DNA of 64,000 bases from Roseiarcus sp963765375 (GCA_963765375.1 CAVXVZ010000008.1:62001-126000); one strand, 5' to 3'; numbered from the stretch's first letter, positions 18,934 through 28,269 are shown. The notes: generated by a model not told the origin, from the sequence alone. Numbers and translations: made by a program.

Positions 18934-19278
18934 ATGGTGAACGACGTCTTGGCTGAGAGCGCTATCGCCGATGAGGTAGTTGAGCAGACTGCAGATTATT
19001 TAATCCGCGGTCGACGCTTTGGAGGCCTGCCAGATGAAGCCCTGACGACCGGGTGGATTTTGGCGATGACGAAATGGGCGCAAGCCCTGGCAGATGCTCG
19101 CCTTGCGGTGGACGACTATTCAGTCGAGCTGCGGCTGCGCTCCATCGAGCCGCCTTTCGATAAGGTCGAAGCTGAGCTCCGCGAGGCGATACAGAGAGAA
19201 AGGCTATTCTTTGTGCGCGAGCGCCTCGAGAAATTGCTCCTTCAGCCCTTCGCCAGCCTCAAGATCACGTCGCTGTAG
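18934..19278 (+). CDS. Hypothetical protein, 114 residues
   Basis: The ATG at 18934 has a good AGGAG ribosome site ten bases upstream, so it is preferred over the longer open frame from 18667. The protein is acidic and helical (NDVLAESAIADEVVEQTADY; AKWAQALADARL-like; KVEAELREAIQRERLFFVRE). No family is recognised. The last dozen residues (LQPFASLKITSL) are read from the antisense strand of a decayed copy of the GPGESYSDVILRLA gene family, so the C-terminus may be a recent acquisition. Confidence 0.6.
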   Translation: MVNDVLAESAIADEVVEQTADYLIRGRRFGGLPDEALTTGWILAMTKWAQALADARLAVDDYSVELRLRSIEPPFDKVEAELREAIQRERLFFVRERLEKLLLQPFASLKITSL

Positions 19279-19442
19279 CTCTCGCCCGAGCTACGGAGCG
19301 CTAGAAGCCGGTCAACAAACTTGCGATCGACCCAGATCCGCATCTTGCCGTTCCCGCCTTAGGGCGTCCGGGCCTGATTGATCCGGGGTATCCTCGCCTT
19401 GAGGGCTTCGTAGGCCTGACCGATGATCGGGACGCTGATCAT
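19242..19442 (-). pseudogene. Decayed copy of the GPGESYSDVILRLA small-protein family
   Basis: The minus strand from the ATG at 19442 reads MISVPIIGQAYEALKARIP, then an in-frame stop, then KMRIWVDRKFVDRLLAL and SSGESYSDVILRLAKG before the terminal stop. The ends and spacing match the intact copies, so one nonsense mutation appears to have inactivated it. It overlaps the 3' end of the gene on the opposite strand. Confidence 0.65.
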
Positions 19443-19483
19443 GCTGCCCAGCCTATTCGGCCGCTTGACCGCTCATGTCCAAC

Positions 19484-19670
19484 GAGAGCCCCGCCCAGGG
19501 CGATGGGCCTGGGCGGGGCGCGGCGCGCGGCTAGCGAGCGGATATCGTCTCGCGCGCTCGCAACAGAGGACACGAGTTTTGTTCTGCTGACAACTCACAC
19601 CATTGGGGCGGCCTGAAACTGTGCACAATTAAAAAGCCCCGCCCAGAAAGGACAAAAACTGGCGGGGTTC
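19484..19670. terminator. Two GC-rich hairpins
   Basis: GCCCCGCCCAGG pairs with CCTGGGCGGGGC near 19488-19522. A second stem, CCCCGCCCAG with CTGGCGGGG, spans about 19637-19666 and is followed by TTCATT. Both could terminate transcription or be relics of IS ends; no gene lies immediately upstream to decide. Confidence 0.4.
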
Positions 19671-20009
19671 ATTGCGCGCCGGAAAGGGGGTTTCAAGGCC
19701 TGCAGGGGCCCGGCCGAGGCGAACGTCGGCGACGCCTTCGGCGAATTCGTTCGAGATGAGGACCTGCCAGACCGTCACTGGCGTCACGGGCCGCTCCATG
19801 TTTATTTTTCGGTGGCCGCCGCGAGAACGCTTCGCGCGGGATCCGTCGCCGGCGCGACAGGGACTTGATCGGGTTCCGCTTGTTCCGTGCTGATGAACGT
19901 GGTCGAGCGGGCGACGAGCCTCGTCACCCCTCCAGGTCGGGCCCTTCGATCGGCAGGCAGAGCAACAGCCCAGGACCGGCCGGCAAGCAGACCTTTCCGG
20001 CTCTAAAAG

Positions 20010-20261
20010 TCACTTGCAATTCTCGTCGAGCGTTGCGGCTACGTCGATACCCATAATGGGAAGGCCGGCAGTGAACGAGACGCCGGGGCCGGCCTGAATT
20101 TGCCCGTTCGGCGCACTAATCGTCATGGACGTAAGCGGCGTCCAACTGCCGTCCGCATTATGTTGGAAGTCCGCGCAAGTGAGGTCGTCGTCCTGCAGGG
20201 CGAATGCCGGACCGGCGATTGCGAGAGGCATGGCGAGGGAAAGACCGACGAGCGCGCGCAT
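20010..20261 (-). CDS. Small secreted protein
   Basis: Starting at the internal ATG 20261, the product is 83 residues with a clear signal peptide (MRALVGLSLAMPLAIAGPAFA) and a short mature part that has two cysteines (LTCADFQH near the start, ENCK at the end). No family is recognised. Upstream codons in the same frame lack export features, so the shorter form is preferred. It lies just downstream of a cysteine-rich pseudogene on the same strand. Confidence 0.6.
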   Translation of the reverse strand: MRALVGLSLAMPLAIAGPAFALQDDDLTCADFQHNADGSWTPLTSMTISAPNGQIQAGPGVSFTAGLPIMGIDVAATLDENCK

Positions 20262-20283
20262 AGGTATTAACCTTTGACCTACG

Positions 20284-20655
20284 CTACTTGTTGCCTGCTT
20301 CGGCCTTCGCCATCGCGTCCTTACAGCCATCGCTGACCTCGGCAGTATGCTCCTTCATGCAGTCCGCAATCGCCCCCTTGCCGGATTTGACGTCGGCGCA
20401 GAACTTCTTGACGTCTGCCTTGCAGGCTTTGCCAACCGCCGCCGCGCGGACCAATCGTCACCTGACAGTCCGCGGACAAGTCGGAGAAATGCGCCTTCAC
20501 GCAGTCGTTGAGCGCGCCACCGCCGGGCTTCACGTCGGCGCGTCGCGCCTTGATGTCCGCTGCGCAAACCTTGGCGACCGCCGAGGCGACGACGGCGGAA
20601 TGCGTAATCAGCAGCCCCGCGCGCCAAGCGCGGCAATGCAGGTCAATGGTTTCAT
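20284..20655 (-). pseudogene. Frameshifted cysteine-rich-repeat secreted protein
   Basis: The minus strand encodes in pieces a paralogue of the gene at 42.8-44.5 kb. MKPLTCIAALGA opens the frame, shifts to LLITHSAVVASAVAK, continues VCAADIKARRADVKPGGGAL and DCVKAHFSDLSADCQVTI, then shifts again to KACKADVK-like and AEAGNK at the end. The repeats belong to the Cys-rich repeat class seen in small periplasmic proteins. At least two frameshifts and the loss of a repeat cysteine (RR instead of QC) indicate decay. Confidence 0.75.
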
Positions 20656-20659
20656 GTCG

Positions 20660-21717
20660 AAGTCCTCACCTCGCAGCACGCGTATGCTCCGCCTCGCGGC
20701 GCTTCTTGTAGCGGCCCTTCTGTAATCGAGATAGTGCTTATGCGCGAGGCCATTGTTGCTCGTTCCCCCTTCTGCCCTCCCGCGTCCTCCAGTTCGGGGC
20801 GAGCGCGCGCGCCCGTCATCCCCGTCGCCAAGCCCTTGTAGCCCGCCAAGGCATAGGGAGGTCCGCTGGCGAAGCGCGGCCCGAACCGCTGAGCACGCGA
20901 TTCACGGACCTGGATCGTATCCGTAGCCCCAAAAAAGGGACAGGCGGGCTACCCTACCCGGCACCCGTCAAGCTAAGCCGCCTTCCAATGTGAGGCGATG
21001 ACCGGAGGAAGATGGCGCCCCTCGGGGCTGGCCGGCCGCTCAGTCCCCGCTGGCGAAAGCTGTGGGGCCTTTTTGTGCCAGTAATCGCTGATGCGCGGTT
21101 GGCGTGGGCGTGACTTCTTGACGCCGCAATGTAGCAATATCAAAAGTAGAGTTCTGCGCTGTCCCTCCGGGCACTGCGTCCGGAGACGTCCGGGGACTGC
21201 TGCAACGATGGCCAAGTCCCATAGAAGGGGCTATTGCCGCGCACGCAACCACGGACAGCGTAATCGATATAACGATTCCTCTTTGAGCGCGATATGCGAG
21301 AGCTTTACGAAGTCGCGAGCAAAGGCGTCGCGAGGGCCACTTCAATCAATCTTTTGGAGGTGGCGCCGACGCGATGGCCGACAATCGTCCGAAGATTGGC
21401 ACAATTCAAGCTGGCCGAAGCCGCGTCCTCCCCCGCGATGTCTTATATAGTTGACCGTGAAGTCCAAGGGCGCGGCGGTCGCCAGCTTTCCAAGGATGAA
21501 ATGCGAAATTTGATCGCGCGCGAGCGCCCGGACGCCTTTCGGGTACAATTGCGATAGCTTCGTCGTCATGAAGCGCTCGTCGATCAGCGGGGTTGCGCGC
21601 TGAAAGCCCGGATTCAGGGGCGGATTCCAACGGCTTCCCTGAGTTTTGCCGCGCCCTTTGGTTTGGCTTCAGAACCGGCGGGGTGGAACACAGCAATTCG
21701 TTCCACGTTACCGCCCG
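20660..21717. other. Gene-poor stretch with unassigned short open frames
   Basis: Open frames of 70-100 codons occur on both strands around 21290-21570, none with family features or a convincing ribosome site. Composition dips in GC between about 21080 and 21330. Confidence 0.35.
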
Positions 21718-22011
21718 ATGGCAGGGTTGGCTCCATCATCGGGAACTGACTGGACGGATCACGAACGCGGTGAGATCCGTCGCCTTGAAGCGCTCTGCCG
21801 CAACCTCGGGAATTGGGAATTGGAAAGCAAGCGCACGGATACTGGTGATCCGTGGTGCGTCGTTCACGATCCACGTCGCGACATAGTCGTCCTTCATATC
21901 GCCCGGATCGACCGACGCTACGTAGTCGATTGGCCCGCCCGCCAGCGCTCGGTGACCGTGGCAACGATCGAAGCAGCAATCGATATCGCTCTCTCTGAGC
22001 CAATAGCTTGA
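21718..22011 (+). CDS. Hypothetical protein
   Basis: From the ATG at 21718 the frame encodes 97 residues. The core, ERGEIRRLEALCRNLGNWEL through GDPWCVVHDPRRDIVVLHIA and RIDRRYVVDWP, has balanced protein-like composition quite unlike the flanking arginine-rich shadow frames. A start at 21646 would add 24 less convincing residues. The pattern of a tryptophan/valine-rich sheet followed by a TVATIEAAIDIAL helix suggests a small soluble domain. No function is known. Confidence 0.55.
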   Translation: MAGLAPSSGTDWTDHERGEIRRLEALCRNLGNWELESKRTDTGDPWCVVHDPRRDIVVLHIARIDRRYVVDWPARQRSVTVATIEAAIDIALSEPIA

Positions 22012-22491
22012 TTCGGGTGCCTCGCACCCACGAAACGTCAGCGGTTCACGCCATCGGGCGCGCGAGGGCGAACGGATCGCGCCCACCGCTATGGGTGCGT
22101 CGGCGCCGGCGCGCGCGCGGAAGTCAAGTTACCCGGCGCCATGAGCCCAAGAGCCGCTGCGACGCCCGCCACAAGGGCGGCTCCCACTGGGAGAACGGAG
22201 TGAAACGTCTGTAGCGTACACCCACGCCCCGATCGCCGCAGCGACGGCGCGCGCAGCCCGAGCCCGAGGGGAACTGATGCGCCAGCGCTTGGGCCACGGC
22301 CTCGCCAGTCACAACAGGCGACGCCGAAGAACGAGGCGGCGCGAACCTGATGGTTCCGCCGCGCCAATCCCTGGCGGCCTGACCGCGCAATGCCCCCAGG
22401 CCTACGGCTACCGAGTGTGTAATTAACTCTTACGCCCAAACAAACGACCGCCGAACCGCTGCGACGGCTGGTCTGCGGTTGCGGGCGATCG

Positions 22492-22540
22492 GTCATCCCT
22501 TCACAAGTCTCAGGATCACGTCGCTCTCGGGCCAACCGAT
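22492..22540 (-). repeat. C-terminal scrap of the GPGESYSDVILRLA family
   Basis: The minus strand reads PESDVILRLVKG then stop, the tail of the small dispersed gene family. Nothing upstream matches the rest. Confidence 0.5.
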
Positions 22541-22674
22541 TACAGTCCTGTGACGGGCGTCACAGCGCTTGCTGTGTTTTTTACCCCAAATGGAGAAGTG
22601 CCCTCAGGCACACTTGCGCGGGGGCGTCGGATCGAACCCTCCGTTAAGGAGGAGTTGAGAACGGGGAGGCGAGG

Positions 22675-22911
22675 ATGGCTTGGTCAGACACAATGAACTG
22701 GCGTGACGGCCGGTGGTGGGTCACCCTTCAAAATGAGGCAGTTGAGGTGACTCTTCCTTTCGATGACTTCATGCGGTTCGACGTTGTGGGCTACGCGGCC
22801 GAAGAACTCAGAGTGCGTTCGGAGCCGCCCGCGGCTGAAGAGAGTAGATCAGCGCCGCGCCCAAAGCGTCCCCGACTGCGGGTAGTGGCAAGCGCCGTCC
22901 CGCCGCCCTAG
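22675..22911 (+). CDS. Hypothetical protein, 78 residues
   Basis: AAGGAGGAG at about 22647 and GGGGAGGCGAGG immediately before the ATG give a strong translation signal. The protein begins MAWSDTMNWRDGRWWVTLQN, has a tryptophan-rich N-terminal half and a proline/arginine-rich tail (RSAPRPKRPRLRVVAS). No family is recognised. Confidence 0.6.
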   Translation: MAWSDTMNWRDGRWWVTLQNEAVEVTLPFDDFMRFDVVGYAAEELRVRSEPPAAEESRSAPRPKRPRLRVVASAVPPP

Positions 22912-23000
22912 CCCTTCTCGAGCCTCAGGATTACGTCGCTATAGCTCTCGCTCGGGCCACGCATCGCCACCAGCCGGTCGATGACATGGCGACCGATCGC
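22912..23000 (-). pseudogene. C-terminal fragment of the GPGESYSDVILRLA family
   Basis: The minus strand reads IGRHVIDRLVAMRGPSESYS then DVILRLEKG and a stop at 22912. The N-terminal half is missing and the dispersed repeat R1 follows directly. Clear homology to the intact copies at 16.4 and 42.6 kb. Confidence 0.6.
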
Positions 23001-23029
23001 TGTTATTTGGACACGCGCTTACCAGTGCA

Positions 23030-23245
23030 GCGACGCGCTCGCGAAGCGGCGCGATGGCTGACGAAGGCCCATGGGAAAATTCCCGAGCTGCATCCATGCG
23101 TGCGCGGTGGAGCGGGCGTCGGCGGCTTCGCTACGGCCTCGGACGCAATACGAGACGCGGCCCTGACGGAACGGCGGCTTTGATGGAGCGCCTTTGCGAA
23201 AGTCCCGGCGCGCACGTGCGCGGCGATCACTGGAAGGGGTAGAGA
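23030..23245. repeat. Dispersed intergenic repeat R1, copy 1
   Basis: This GC-rich stretch shares blocks such as GACGCGGCCCTGACGGAACG and GGCTTTGATGGAGCGCCTTT (in one orientation or the other) with stretches near 42.4, 45.6-45.8, 58.9-59.05 and 61.3-61.6 kb. It encodes no supported protein. Confidence 0.5.
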
Positions 23246-23380
23246 GCAGAAGATCGCCCGGCGACGGGGTCGCGAGGCCGCCGATACTTTCTTGCTGGAC
23301 CATCTCAACTGGACCCCATTCGTGGGACCACGAGGGGTTGAATTTAAGGTGTGATCTGGCCTGCCGTTGTCCTTCAAGAA

Positions 23381-24325
23381 TCAAGCTGCTTCTTGCTGCT
23401 TCTGTCTCTGCTGTGGGTATGTGGGCAACGCGTTTGCGTTGTCCAAGCGAAGCGGCATATCCACAGCCCTCGCCGCCGCCTCGATTTTGTCCATGCCGGC
23501 GAGCCACACCGCCATCGGCATTTGGTTGTTCATCGCCTGGTGAGGGCGCCGAAAATTGTAAAAGGTCATCCAGGAACTGATGCCGGACCGCGCCTCGCAG
23601 CCATCGGCGTAGGCTTTCAGATGCACTTCTTCGTACTTGATCGAGCGCCACAGCCGTTCGATGAAAATGTTGTCCATGAAGCGGCCGCGTCCGTCCATCG
23701 AAATCTCGACGCCGGCCGTCACAAGCTTGCTGGTGAAAGCCTCGGCGGTGAAAGTGGAGCCCTGATCGGTATTGAAAATCCGCGGCTTTCCGAACCGAAG
23801 CAGCGCCTCCTCCAGCGCCGCCGCGCAGAAACTCGCATCGTTGGTGTTCGACAGCCGCCATGCCAGAACCGCCCGGCTGGCCCAGTCGATGATCGCCACC
23901 AGATAGAGGAAGCCGCACGCCATCGGGATGTAGGTCACGTCGGCCGCCCAAACATGGTTCGTCTCGACAATCTTCAGGCCGCGCAGCAGGTAGGGGTATA
24001 TCTTGTGCCCGGGCGCGGCTTTGCTCGTGCCAGGGCGCGGAACCAGCGCCTCGATCCCCATCACCCGCATCAGCCGCCGCACTCGCTTGCGGTTGACCCC
24101 ACGACCTTCCTTGTTGAGTTCGAAGGTCATTCGCCGCGAGCCGTAGAACGGAAGTTCGAGATGCAGTTCGTCGATACGGCGCATCACCGCCAGATCGTCC
24201 GCCCCGGCGACAGGCTTGGAGCGGTAGACCCCCGAGCGCGTCAAGCTCAACAGCACGCATTGGCGGCGCACCGACAGGTCCTTGCCAAGCCGTTCGACCA
24301 TCGCTCTTCGATCGGGCGCGCTCAT
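23381..24325 (-). CDS. IS3-family transposase OrfB (DDE integrase core)
   Basis: The 314-residue product shows the rve-type DDE core: VWAADVTYIPMACGFLYLV (first Asp), GKPRIFNTDQGSTFTAEAF (second Asp) and IFIERLWRSIKYEEVHL (Glu), with the upstream HTH_21-like helix YGSRRMTFELNKEGRGVNRK. It overlaps orfA by the four bases ATGA, so it may be made separately or as a frameshift fusion. Confidence 0.95.
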   Translation of the reverse strand: MSAPDRRAMVERLGKDLSVRRQCVLLSLTRSGVYRSKPVAGADDLAVMRRIDELHLELPFYGSRRMTFELNKEGRGVNRKRVRRLMRVMGIEALVPRPGTSKAAPGHKIYPYLLRGLKIVETNHVWAADVTYIPMACGFLYLVAIIDWASRAVLAWRLSNTNDASFCAAALEEALLRFGKPRIFNTDQGSTFTAEAFTSKLVTAGVEISMDGRGRFMDNIFIERLWRSIKYEEVHLKAYADGCEARSGISSWMTFYNFRRPHQAMNNQMPMAVWLAGMDKIEAAARAVDMPLRLDNANALPTYPQQRQKQQEAA

Positions 24326-24615
24326 CGCCCTGGCCTCCTGGCCAAGAAATCCCGTTCGACCGTCAGTTGGCCGATCTTGGCGTAAAGCTTGGCCGTCTCG
24401 CGCTCGCGCTCCTCCTCGCCATCCCCCGAACCGCTCGCCCCTCGGGCGAACAGGATCGCCGCATTGTCGAGAACCTGCTTCTTCCAGGCATAAATCTGGT
24501 TCGGATGCACCCCGTGCCGCTTCGCCAGTTCCGGAACCGTCGCATCCTCCCGCAGCGCCTCAAGCGCAATCTTCGCCTTGAACGCCGCATCAAACTTCTT
24601 GCGTGACTTCGTCAT
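24322..24615 (-). CDS. IS3-family OrfA DNA-binding protein
   Basis: From the ATG at 24615 the product is 97 residues: MTKSRKKFDAAFKAKIALEA and ELAKRHGVHPNQIYAWKKQV give the IS3 OrfA helix-turn-helix, followed by a leucine-zipper-like helix (KIGQLTVERDFLA). It binds the IS ends. A start 13 codons earlier is less likely because it lacks family similarity. Confidence 0.92.
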   Translation of the reverse strand: MTKSRKKFDAAFKAKIALEALREDATVPELAKRHGVHPNQIYAWKKQVLDNAAILFARGASGSGDGEEERERETAKLYAKIGQLTVERDFLARRPGR

Positions 24616-24687
24616 TCCTCGCTCCATCGGTTGCGACAGAGCAGGACATTTCACACCTTAGCCAATGGTCCTAAATCCGGGGTCCAG

Positions 24688-25172
24688 CTCAATCCGAGGG
24701 ACCCTACTGCTCTCGCGTGCGTACGCGAAGAACCAAAGACATTGAGGAACTCCGCCGAACTCGATCTGCGGACTGTCGCTGACAAAGAAAGGGCCGCGAG
24801 AATCACAATTAGCGTTGCGCAAGCACAGGCAGATATCGACCCCACAAGACTCCGCGAGAAAGCCGTCCGCAGGGTGAAAGGCTGGCTCACGTGGCAGCAG
24901 CCACCTCAGATTGACGAGGGGAAGCGTCCGGTTCCCCGTCGACCGTAAGGCACTTGCCCGCTTGACTGCGCTGCGCGGACCCGGCGATGCGCTGCGCGGG
25001 ACCCGGCGAGGGCTATAGCGATGTGATCCTGCGGCTCGCTAAGGCGTGAAAGCCAAGGCGCTCTCGTCCCTGCTCGCCGAACGAACCCCGCCCGACCGCG
25101 TCGAGCACGCGCATGGTGAGGGCGCGCTTCTTTCCGTGAAGGCAAGCCCGAAAGGCTGACGCCAAGGGACTA
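24688..25172. other. Intergenic stretch holding a small-protein-family scrap
   Basis: At 24990-25049 the plus strand reads CAGPGEGYSDVILRLAKA before a stop, the C-terminal tail of the dispersed small-protein family. A GACCCGGCGATGCGCTGCGC-like direct duplication precedes it. The rest holds no supported gene. Confidence 0.5.
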
Positions 25173-25532
25173 CTACTCCGCGCCGTGCTGATCGCCATCC
25201 CCCGTCCGAAGATGCCTCATCTCCTTGGCAAAGCGCCCGCGCTCGGGCACCAGCATGCGTCCAAGCGTGACGAACGTGTGTTTCTGCGCGTCATCGAGAA
25301 CTCTCGTACAAGGGCTTGGCCGCCTCGACCATCTTGTCCAGATTTGCCCCGCTCTGCGCGTAGCGCTCCGCCTTCGCATTCAAGCGGTCCATCGGCGACA
25401 AGTTATCGCCTTGCTCCTTTTGCAGGGCGACCACGCGCGCTTTGGCGCCGTCCTTGACAGAAGATTCAAACGGGCCCCAAAGCTTTTCCTGATCGGCGTT
25501 CAGCCGAAGACTGGTCTTCATGCCTTTGAGCT
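25173..25532 (-). pseudogene. LTXXQ (Spy/CpxP-like) protein, C-terminal half, separated by IS21
   Basis: Reading leftward from 25525, the minus strand gives GMKTSLRLNADQEKLWGPFE, the LTxxQ-type core of Spy/CpxP-related periplasmic proteins. It continues MDRLNAKAERYAQSGANLDK and AAKPLYESS, where a frameshift near 25295 moves it to DDAQKHTFVTLGRMLVPERG. The N-terminal half lies beyond the IS21 element, at 28123-28262. It is dead twice over, by insertion and by frameshift. Confidence 0.75.
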
Positions 25533-25630
25533 TGCGGATTCCGACGAAAGCGCCATGTTGTAACGAGATGATGCCGCCACCTGTAACGGAATGATGCCGC
25601 CGGGGTGGAGCGGGCTCGCTGGCGCTTCGA

Positions 25631-26407
25631 TTATTGGCGCTTGGGCTGTTGTCTGGTCAAGTTTCCATCTGCAATTTTTTCACGACTTGGCCGGACGCGT
25701 CGCAAGCTTTCGCCAGCCAGTTCGATCCGATGGGCGTTGTGAACGAGACGGTCGAGGATCGCATCGGCGTAGGTCGGGTCGTTGACGACGTGATGCCAGC
25801 GGTCCACGGGGAGTTGGGATGTGACGATGGTCGAGCGGCGGCCGTATCGCTCCTCGAGGATTTCCAGAAGATCATGCCGGGCGCCGGCGTCGAGTGGCTC
25901 CAATCCCCAATCGTCGAGAATGAGAAGGTCGGCGCGGCCGAGCGCACGCAGGAGGCGCGGATGACGGCCATCGCCGCGCGCCAGGGCGAGATCTTCGAAG
26001 AGCTTTGGGATGCGGTGATAGAGCACCGAGCGATTATCGCGGCAGGCCTTGTGGCCAAGCGCTGAAGCGAGCCATGACTTGCCGACGCCGGTCGGGCCAA
26101 CGAGGGTCAAGTTTTCGTGGGCCTCGATCCAATGCCCCTCGACGAGCTTTTGGAACAGGGGCCGATCGAGGCCGCGCGGGCTTCGATAATCGACATCTTC
26201 GGCGCAGGCTTGCTGGCGCAATTTGGCGTAGCGCAGTCGCGCCGCGAACCTCTTATCCTGACGCCATGACGCCTCGCGATCGAGCAGAAGCCCGAGCCAT
26301 TCGCGTTTGTCGAGATTGTCGGCCTCGGCGCCGATTTCCGCAAAGCCCTTGGCCATGCCCTGGAGGCCGAGGGCGTAAAGTTGATCGAGGGTCGGATGTT
26401 TGAGCAA
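25631..26407 (-). CDS. istB: IS21-family helper ATPase IstB
   Basis: A 258-residue DnaC-like AAA ATPase. It has the LVGPTGVGKSWLASALGHKA Walker A, LLILDDWGLEPLD Walker B and VTSQLPVDRWHHVV sensor region. IstB assists IstA in target selection. It lies 11 bases downstream of istA and is intact. Confidence 0.96.
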   Translation of the reverse strand: MLKHPTLDQLYALGLQGMAKGFAEIGAEADNLDKREWLGLLLDREASWRQDKRFAARLRYAKLRQQACAEDVDYRSPRGLDRPLFQKLVEGHWIEAHENLTLVGPTGVGKSWLASALGHKACRDNRSVLYHRIPKLFEDLALARGDGRHPRLLRALGRADLLILDDWGLEPLDAGARHDLLEILEERYGRRSTIVTSQLPVDRWHHVVNDPTYADAILDRLVHNAHRIELAGESLRRVRPSREKIADGNLTRQQPKRQ

Positions 26408-26418
26408 GATCGCTTCTC

Positions 26419-27969
26419 CTAATTGTAATAGCGCGGGCCACGGATATTGGGATGCAGGATCGGCGTTCCGTCCGCGGCGCGCTTTTGCGCGGGGCGCCGA
26501 TCAAGATTGTTGTCGAGGATGGACTTGACGGAGCCATAGGTGTGCGCGCCGATATCAATGGCGCGTTCGGCCGCCGCTTCGACGCGTCCGACGCCATAGG
26601 GACCGGAAAGGCGGACGATCCCCAGACACGCCCGGTAGCCCTGTTCCGGATGCGGTCTATGCTCGAGAATCTGCTCGCAGAGCGCCGCAGTCGCCGGTCC
26701 GATCGCGCGCGCATCCTGGCGGATGCGGTCGATCGTCCAGCCCGCATAGCGGCGGTGGGAGGACGGCATGTGTTCGGGGATCGTCGTATGTTTGCGATTG
26801 CCGCTGATGCGCAAATGCGCGGCGATCCGCTCGCCTTTGAGGAAAATCTCGACCGTCCTGGCGGTCATCCGGACGTCCACCTCGGCGCGGGCGAAGCGAT
26901 AGGGAACGCTGTAATAGTGAGAGCCGGCGTCGACGTGATAATCGATGCCGACCCGACAGACGCGCCATTCGCTAAAGACATAGGGCTCGGCCGGCAGAGA
27001 CTTGAGCGCCGGACGGTCGATCGCCTCCAGCAATTGCCGGCGAGTCACGCCGAGCCTCCGGATGGGTCGTTCTTCGTTCAGATGCTTGAGCAACTCGCCG
27101 ATGGCTTCGTTGACCTCAGCCAGGCTGATGAAGATGCGGTGACGCAACCGCCCGAGCAGCCAGCGCTCGACAATCAGCACCGCTTGTTCGACTTTCGCCT
27201 TGTCGCGAGGTTTTCTCGGCCGCGCCGGCAGGATGGCGGTGTCGTAATGGGCCGCCATTTCGGCATAGGTGCGATTGACCAGAGGGTCATAGAAGCAGGC
27301 CTTTATGACGGCGGTCCTGGTATTGTCCGGCACGAGCAAATGGGGAACGCCGCCGATCGCCGCGAAAGCATGCACGTGGGCGTCGATCCAATCGGGAAGC
27401 GTCTGCGTCCAGCTCGCCCAGGCAAAGGTGAAGCTCGATGCGCCGAGCACCGCGACGAATATCTGCGCCTTGCGCATCTCGCCCGTCAGCCGATCAATCA
27501 GGACTGGAACGCCATCGCCGGCGTAATCGACAAACAATCGTTCGCCCGCCGCATGCGTCTGGCGCATCGTCGGCGACAATTTTGTCTCGAAGGCTCGGTA
27601 AAGTTCGCAGAACCGCGAATAGCTGTAGCCGCCTGGGTTCTGCGCAATATACTCGTCCCAGACGATCAGCAGGGTGACGTGCTTGCGTTTCATCTCCCGA
27701 TGAACCGCCGGCCAGTCCGGTTCGGCATGGCGCCGATGACCCCGTTTACTGCGCCGGTTGGCGTAAAGCGCAGCTTCCAACCCTTCGTCGCTCAGGCCCT
27801 CGGGTAGCGGCCAGATCAAGTCCGAACTCTCGAAACGGCTCAAGGTCTCCCGCACCGTCGAACGCGCCAACCCAAGACGCCGGGCAATCTCGCTCGTCGT
27901 GAGCGAAGACAAATATTTAAGGCGAATGATCACGCGTACATCGCGCATGGCAACTCTCTCGGCTGGCAT
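26419..27969 (-). CDS. istA: IS21-family transposase IstA
   Basis: A ~516-residue DDE transposase. The N-terminal helix-turn-helix (TTSEIARRLGLARSTVRETL) binds the end repeats, followed by the integrase core with GERLFVDYAGDGVPVL (first Asp), HLLVPDNTRTAVIKACFYDP (second Asp) and KPRDKAKVEQAV (Glu). The ATG at 27969 is preferred; an upstream ATG at 28041 lies within the repeat-rich terminus. Confidence 0.95.
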   Translation of the reverse strand: MPAERVAMRDVRVIIRLKYLSSLTTSEIARRLGLARSTVRETLSRFESSDLIWPLPEGLSDEGLEAALYANRRSKRGHRRHAEPDWPAVHREMKRKHVTLLIVWDEYIAQNPGGYSYSRFCELYRAFETKLSPTMRQTHAAGERLFVDYAGDGVPVLIDRLTGEMRKAQIFVAVLGASSFTFAWASWTQTLPDWIDAHVHAFAAIGGVPHLLVPDNTRTAVIKACFYDPLVNRTYAEMAAHYDTAILPARPRKPRDKAKVEQAVLIVERWLLGRLRHRIFISLAEVNEAIGELLKHLNEERPIRRLGVTRRQLLEAIDRPALKSLPAEPYVFSEWRVCRVGIDYHVDAGSHYYSVPYRFARAEVDVRMTARTVEIFLKGERIAAHLRISGNRKHTTIPEHMPSSHRRYAGWTIDRIRQDARAIGPATAALCEQILEHRPHPEQGYRACLGIVRLSGPYGVGRVEAAAERAIDIGAHTYGSVKSILDNNLDRRPAQKRAADGTPILHPNIRGPRYYN

Positions 27970-28122
27970 CGGTGCTCCCTTGGTGGCCCAAAGAAGCGAC
28001 CTTAAATCTGGCCAGCGAGACGCCCACCCTGGCGGGATCATCCCGTTGCAGGTGGCGCAATCATCTCGTTATGAGTGGCGACATCATCTCGTTAAAGGTG
28101 GCGGCTTCCGTCGGAATCAGCA

Positions 28123-28262
28123 TTTGAGCTGGGCGTCGAGAGCCGCCTCCGCCCAACGCTGCACGAGTTCAGCGTGGGTGGGCTGTTGATCGCTCTGTGC
28201 GGCGGCGGAAGTGATGGCGAAACCGGAAGCGGAGAAGGCGGTTGCCGCCGCTGCGGCGGCAG
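28123..28262 (-). pseudogene. LTXXQ protein, N-terminal half, separated by IS21
   Basis: Minus-strand reading gives ATAFSASGFAITSAAAQSDQ (signal-peptide-like, Ala-rich) then HAELVQRWAEAALDAQLK, ending exactly at the IS21 target repeat. Joined to the piece at 25525 it reads DAQLKGMKTSLRLN, restoring the frame. No start codon is found in frame near the signal peptide, so the extreme 5' end may be damaged too. Confidence 0.65.
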
Positions 28263-28269
28263 CGAGCCA

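Larger units (their letters stand above)
23309..24687 (-). mobile_element. IS3-family insertion sequence, complete
   Basis: The ends are imperfect inverted repeats: CTGGACCCCATTCGTGG on the left and, read inward from the right, CTGGACCCCGGATTTAGG, both continuing to a shared AAGGTGTGA. The 5-bp direct repeat CTCAA lies at 23304-23308 and 24688-24692. The 1379-bp element carries overlapping orfA and orfB and appears intact. Confidence 0.9.
25533..28122 (-). mobile_element. IS21-family insertion sequence, complete
   Basis: The 2590-bp element begins TGCGGATTCCGACGAAAGCG and, read inward from the right end, TGCTGATTCCGACGGAAGC. Inside each end are repeated transposase-site motifs (TAACGAGATGATG and TAACGGAATGATG types). 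It is flanked by the 8-bp direct repeat TTTGAGCT at 25525-25532 and 28123-28130. It carries istA and istB and interrupts an LTXXQ gene. Confidence 0.92.

Noticed and set aside
26452..27807. 451-codon frame antisense to IS21 istA, and a similar one at 52110-53453
   Set aside because: Antisense shadows of clearly identified IstA transposases.
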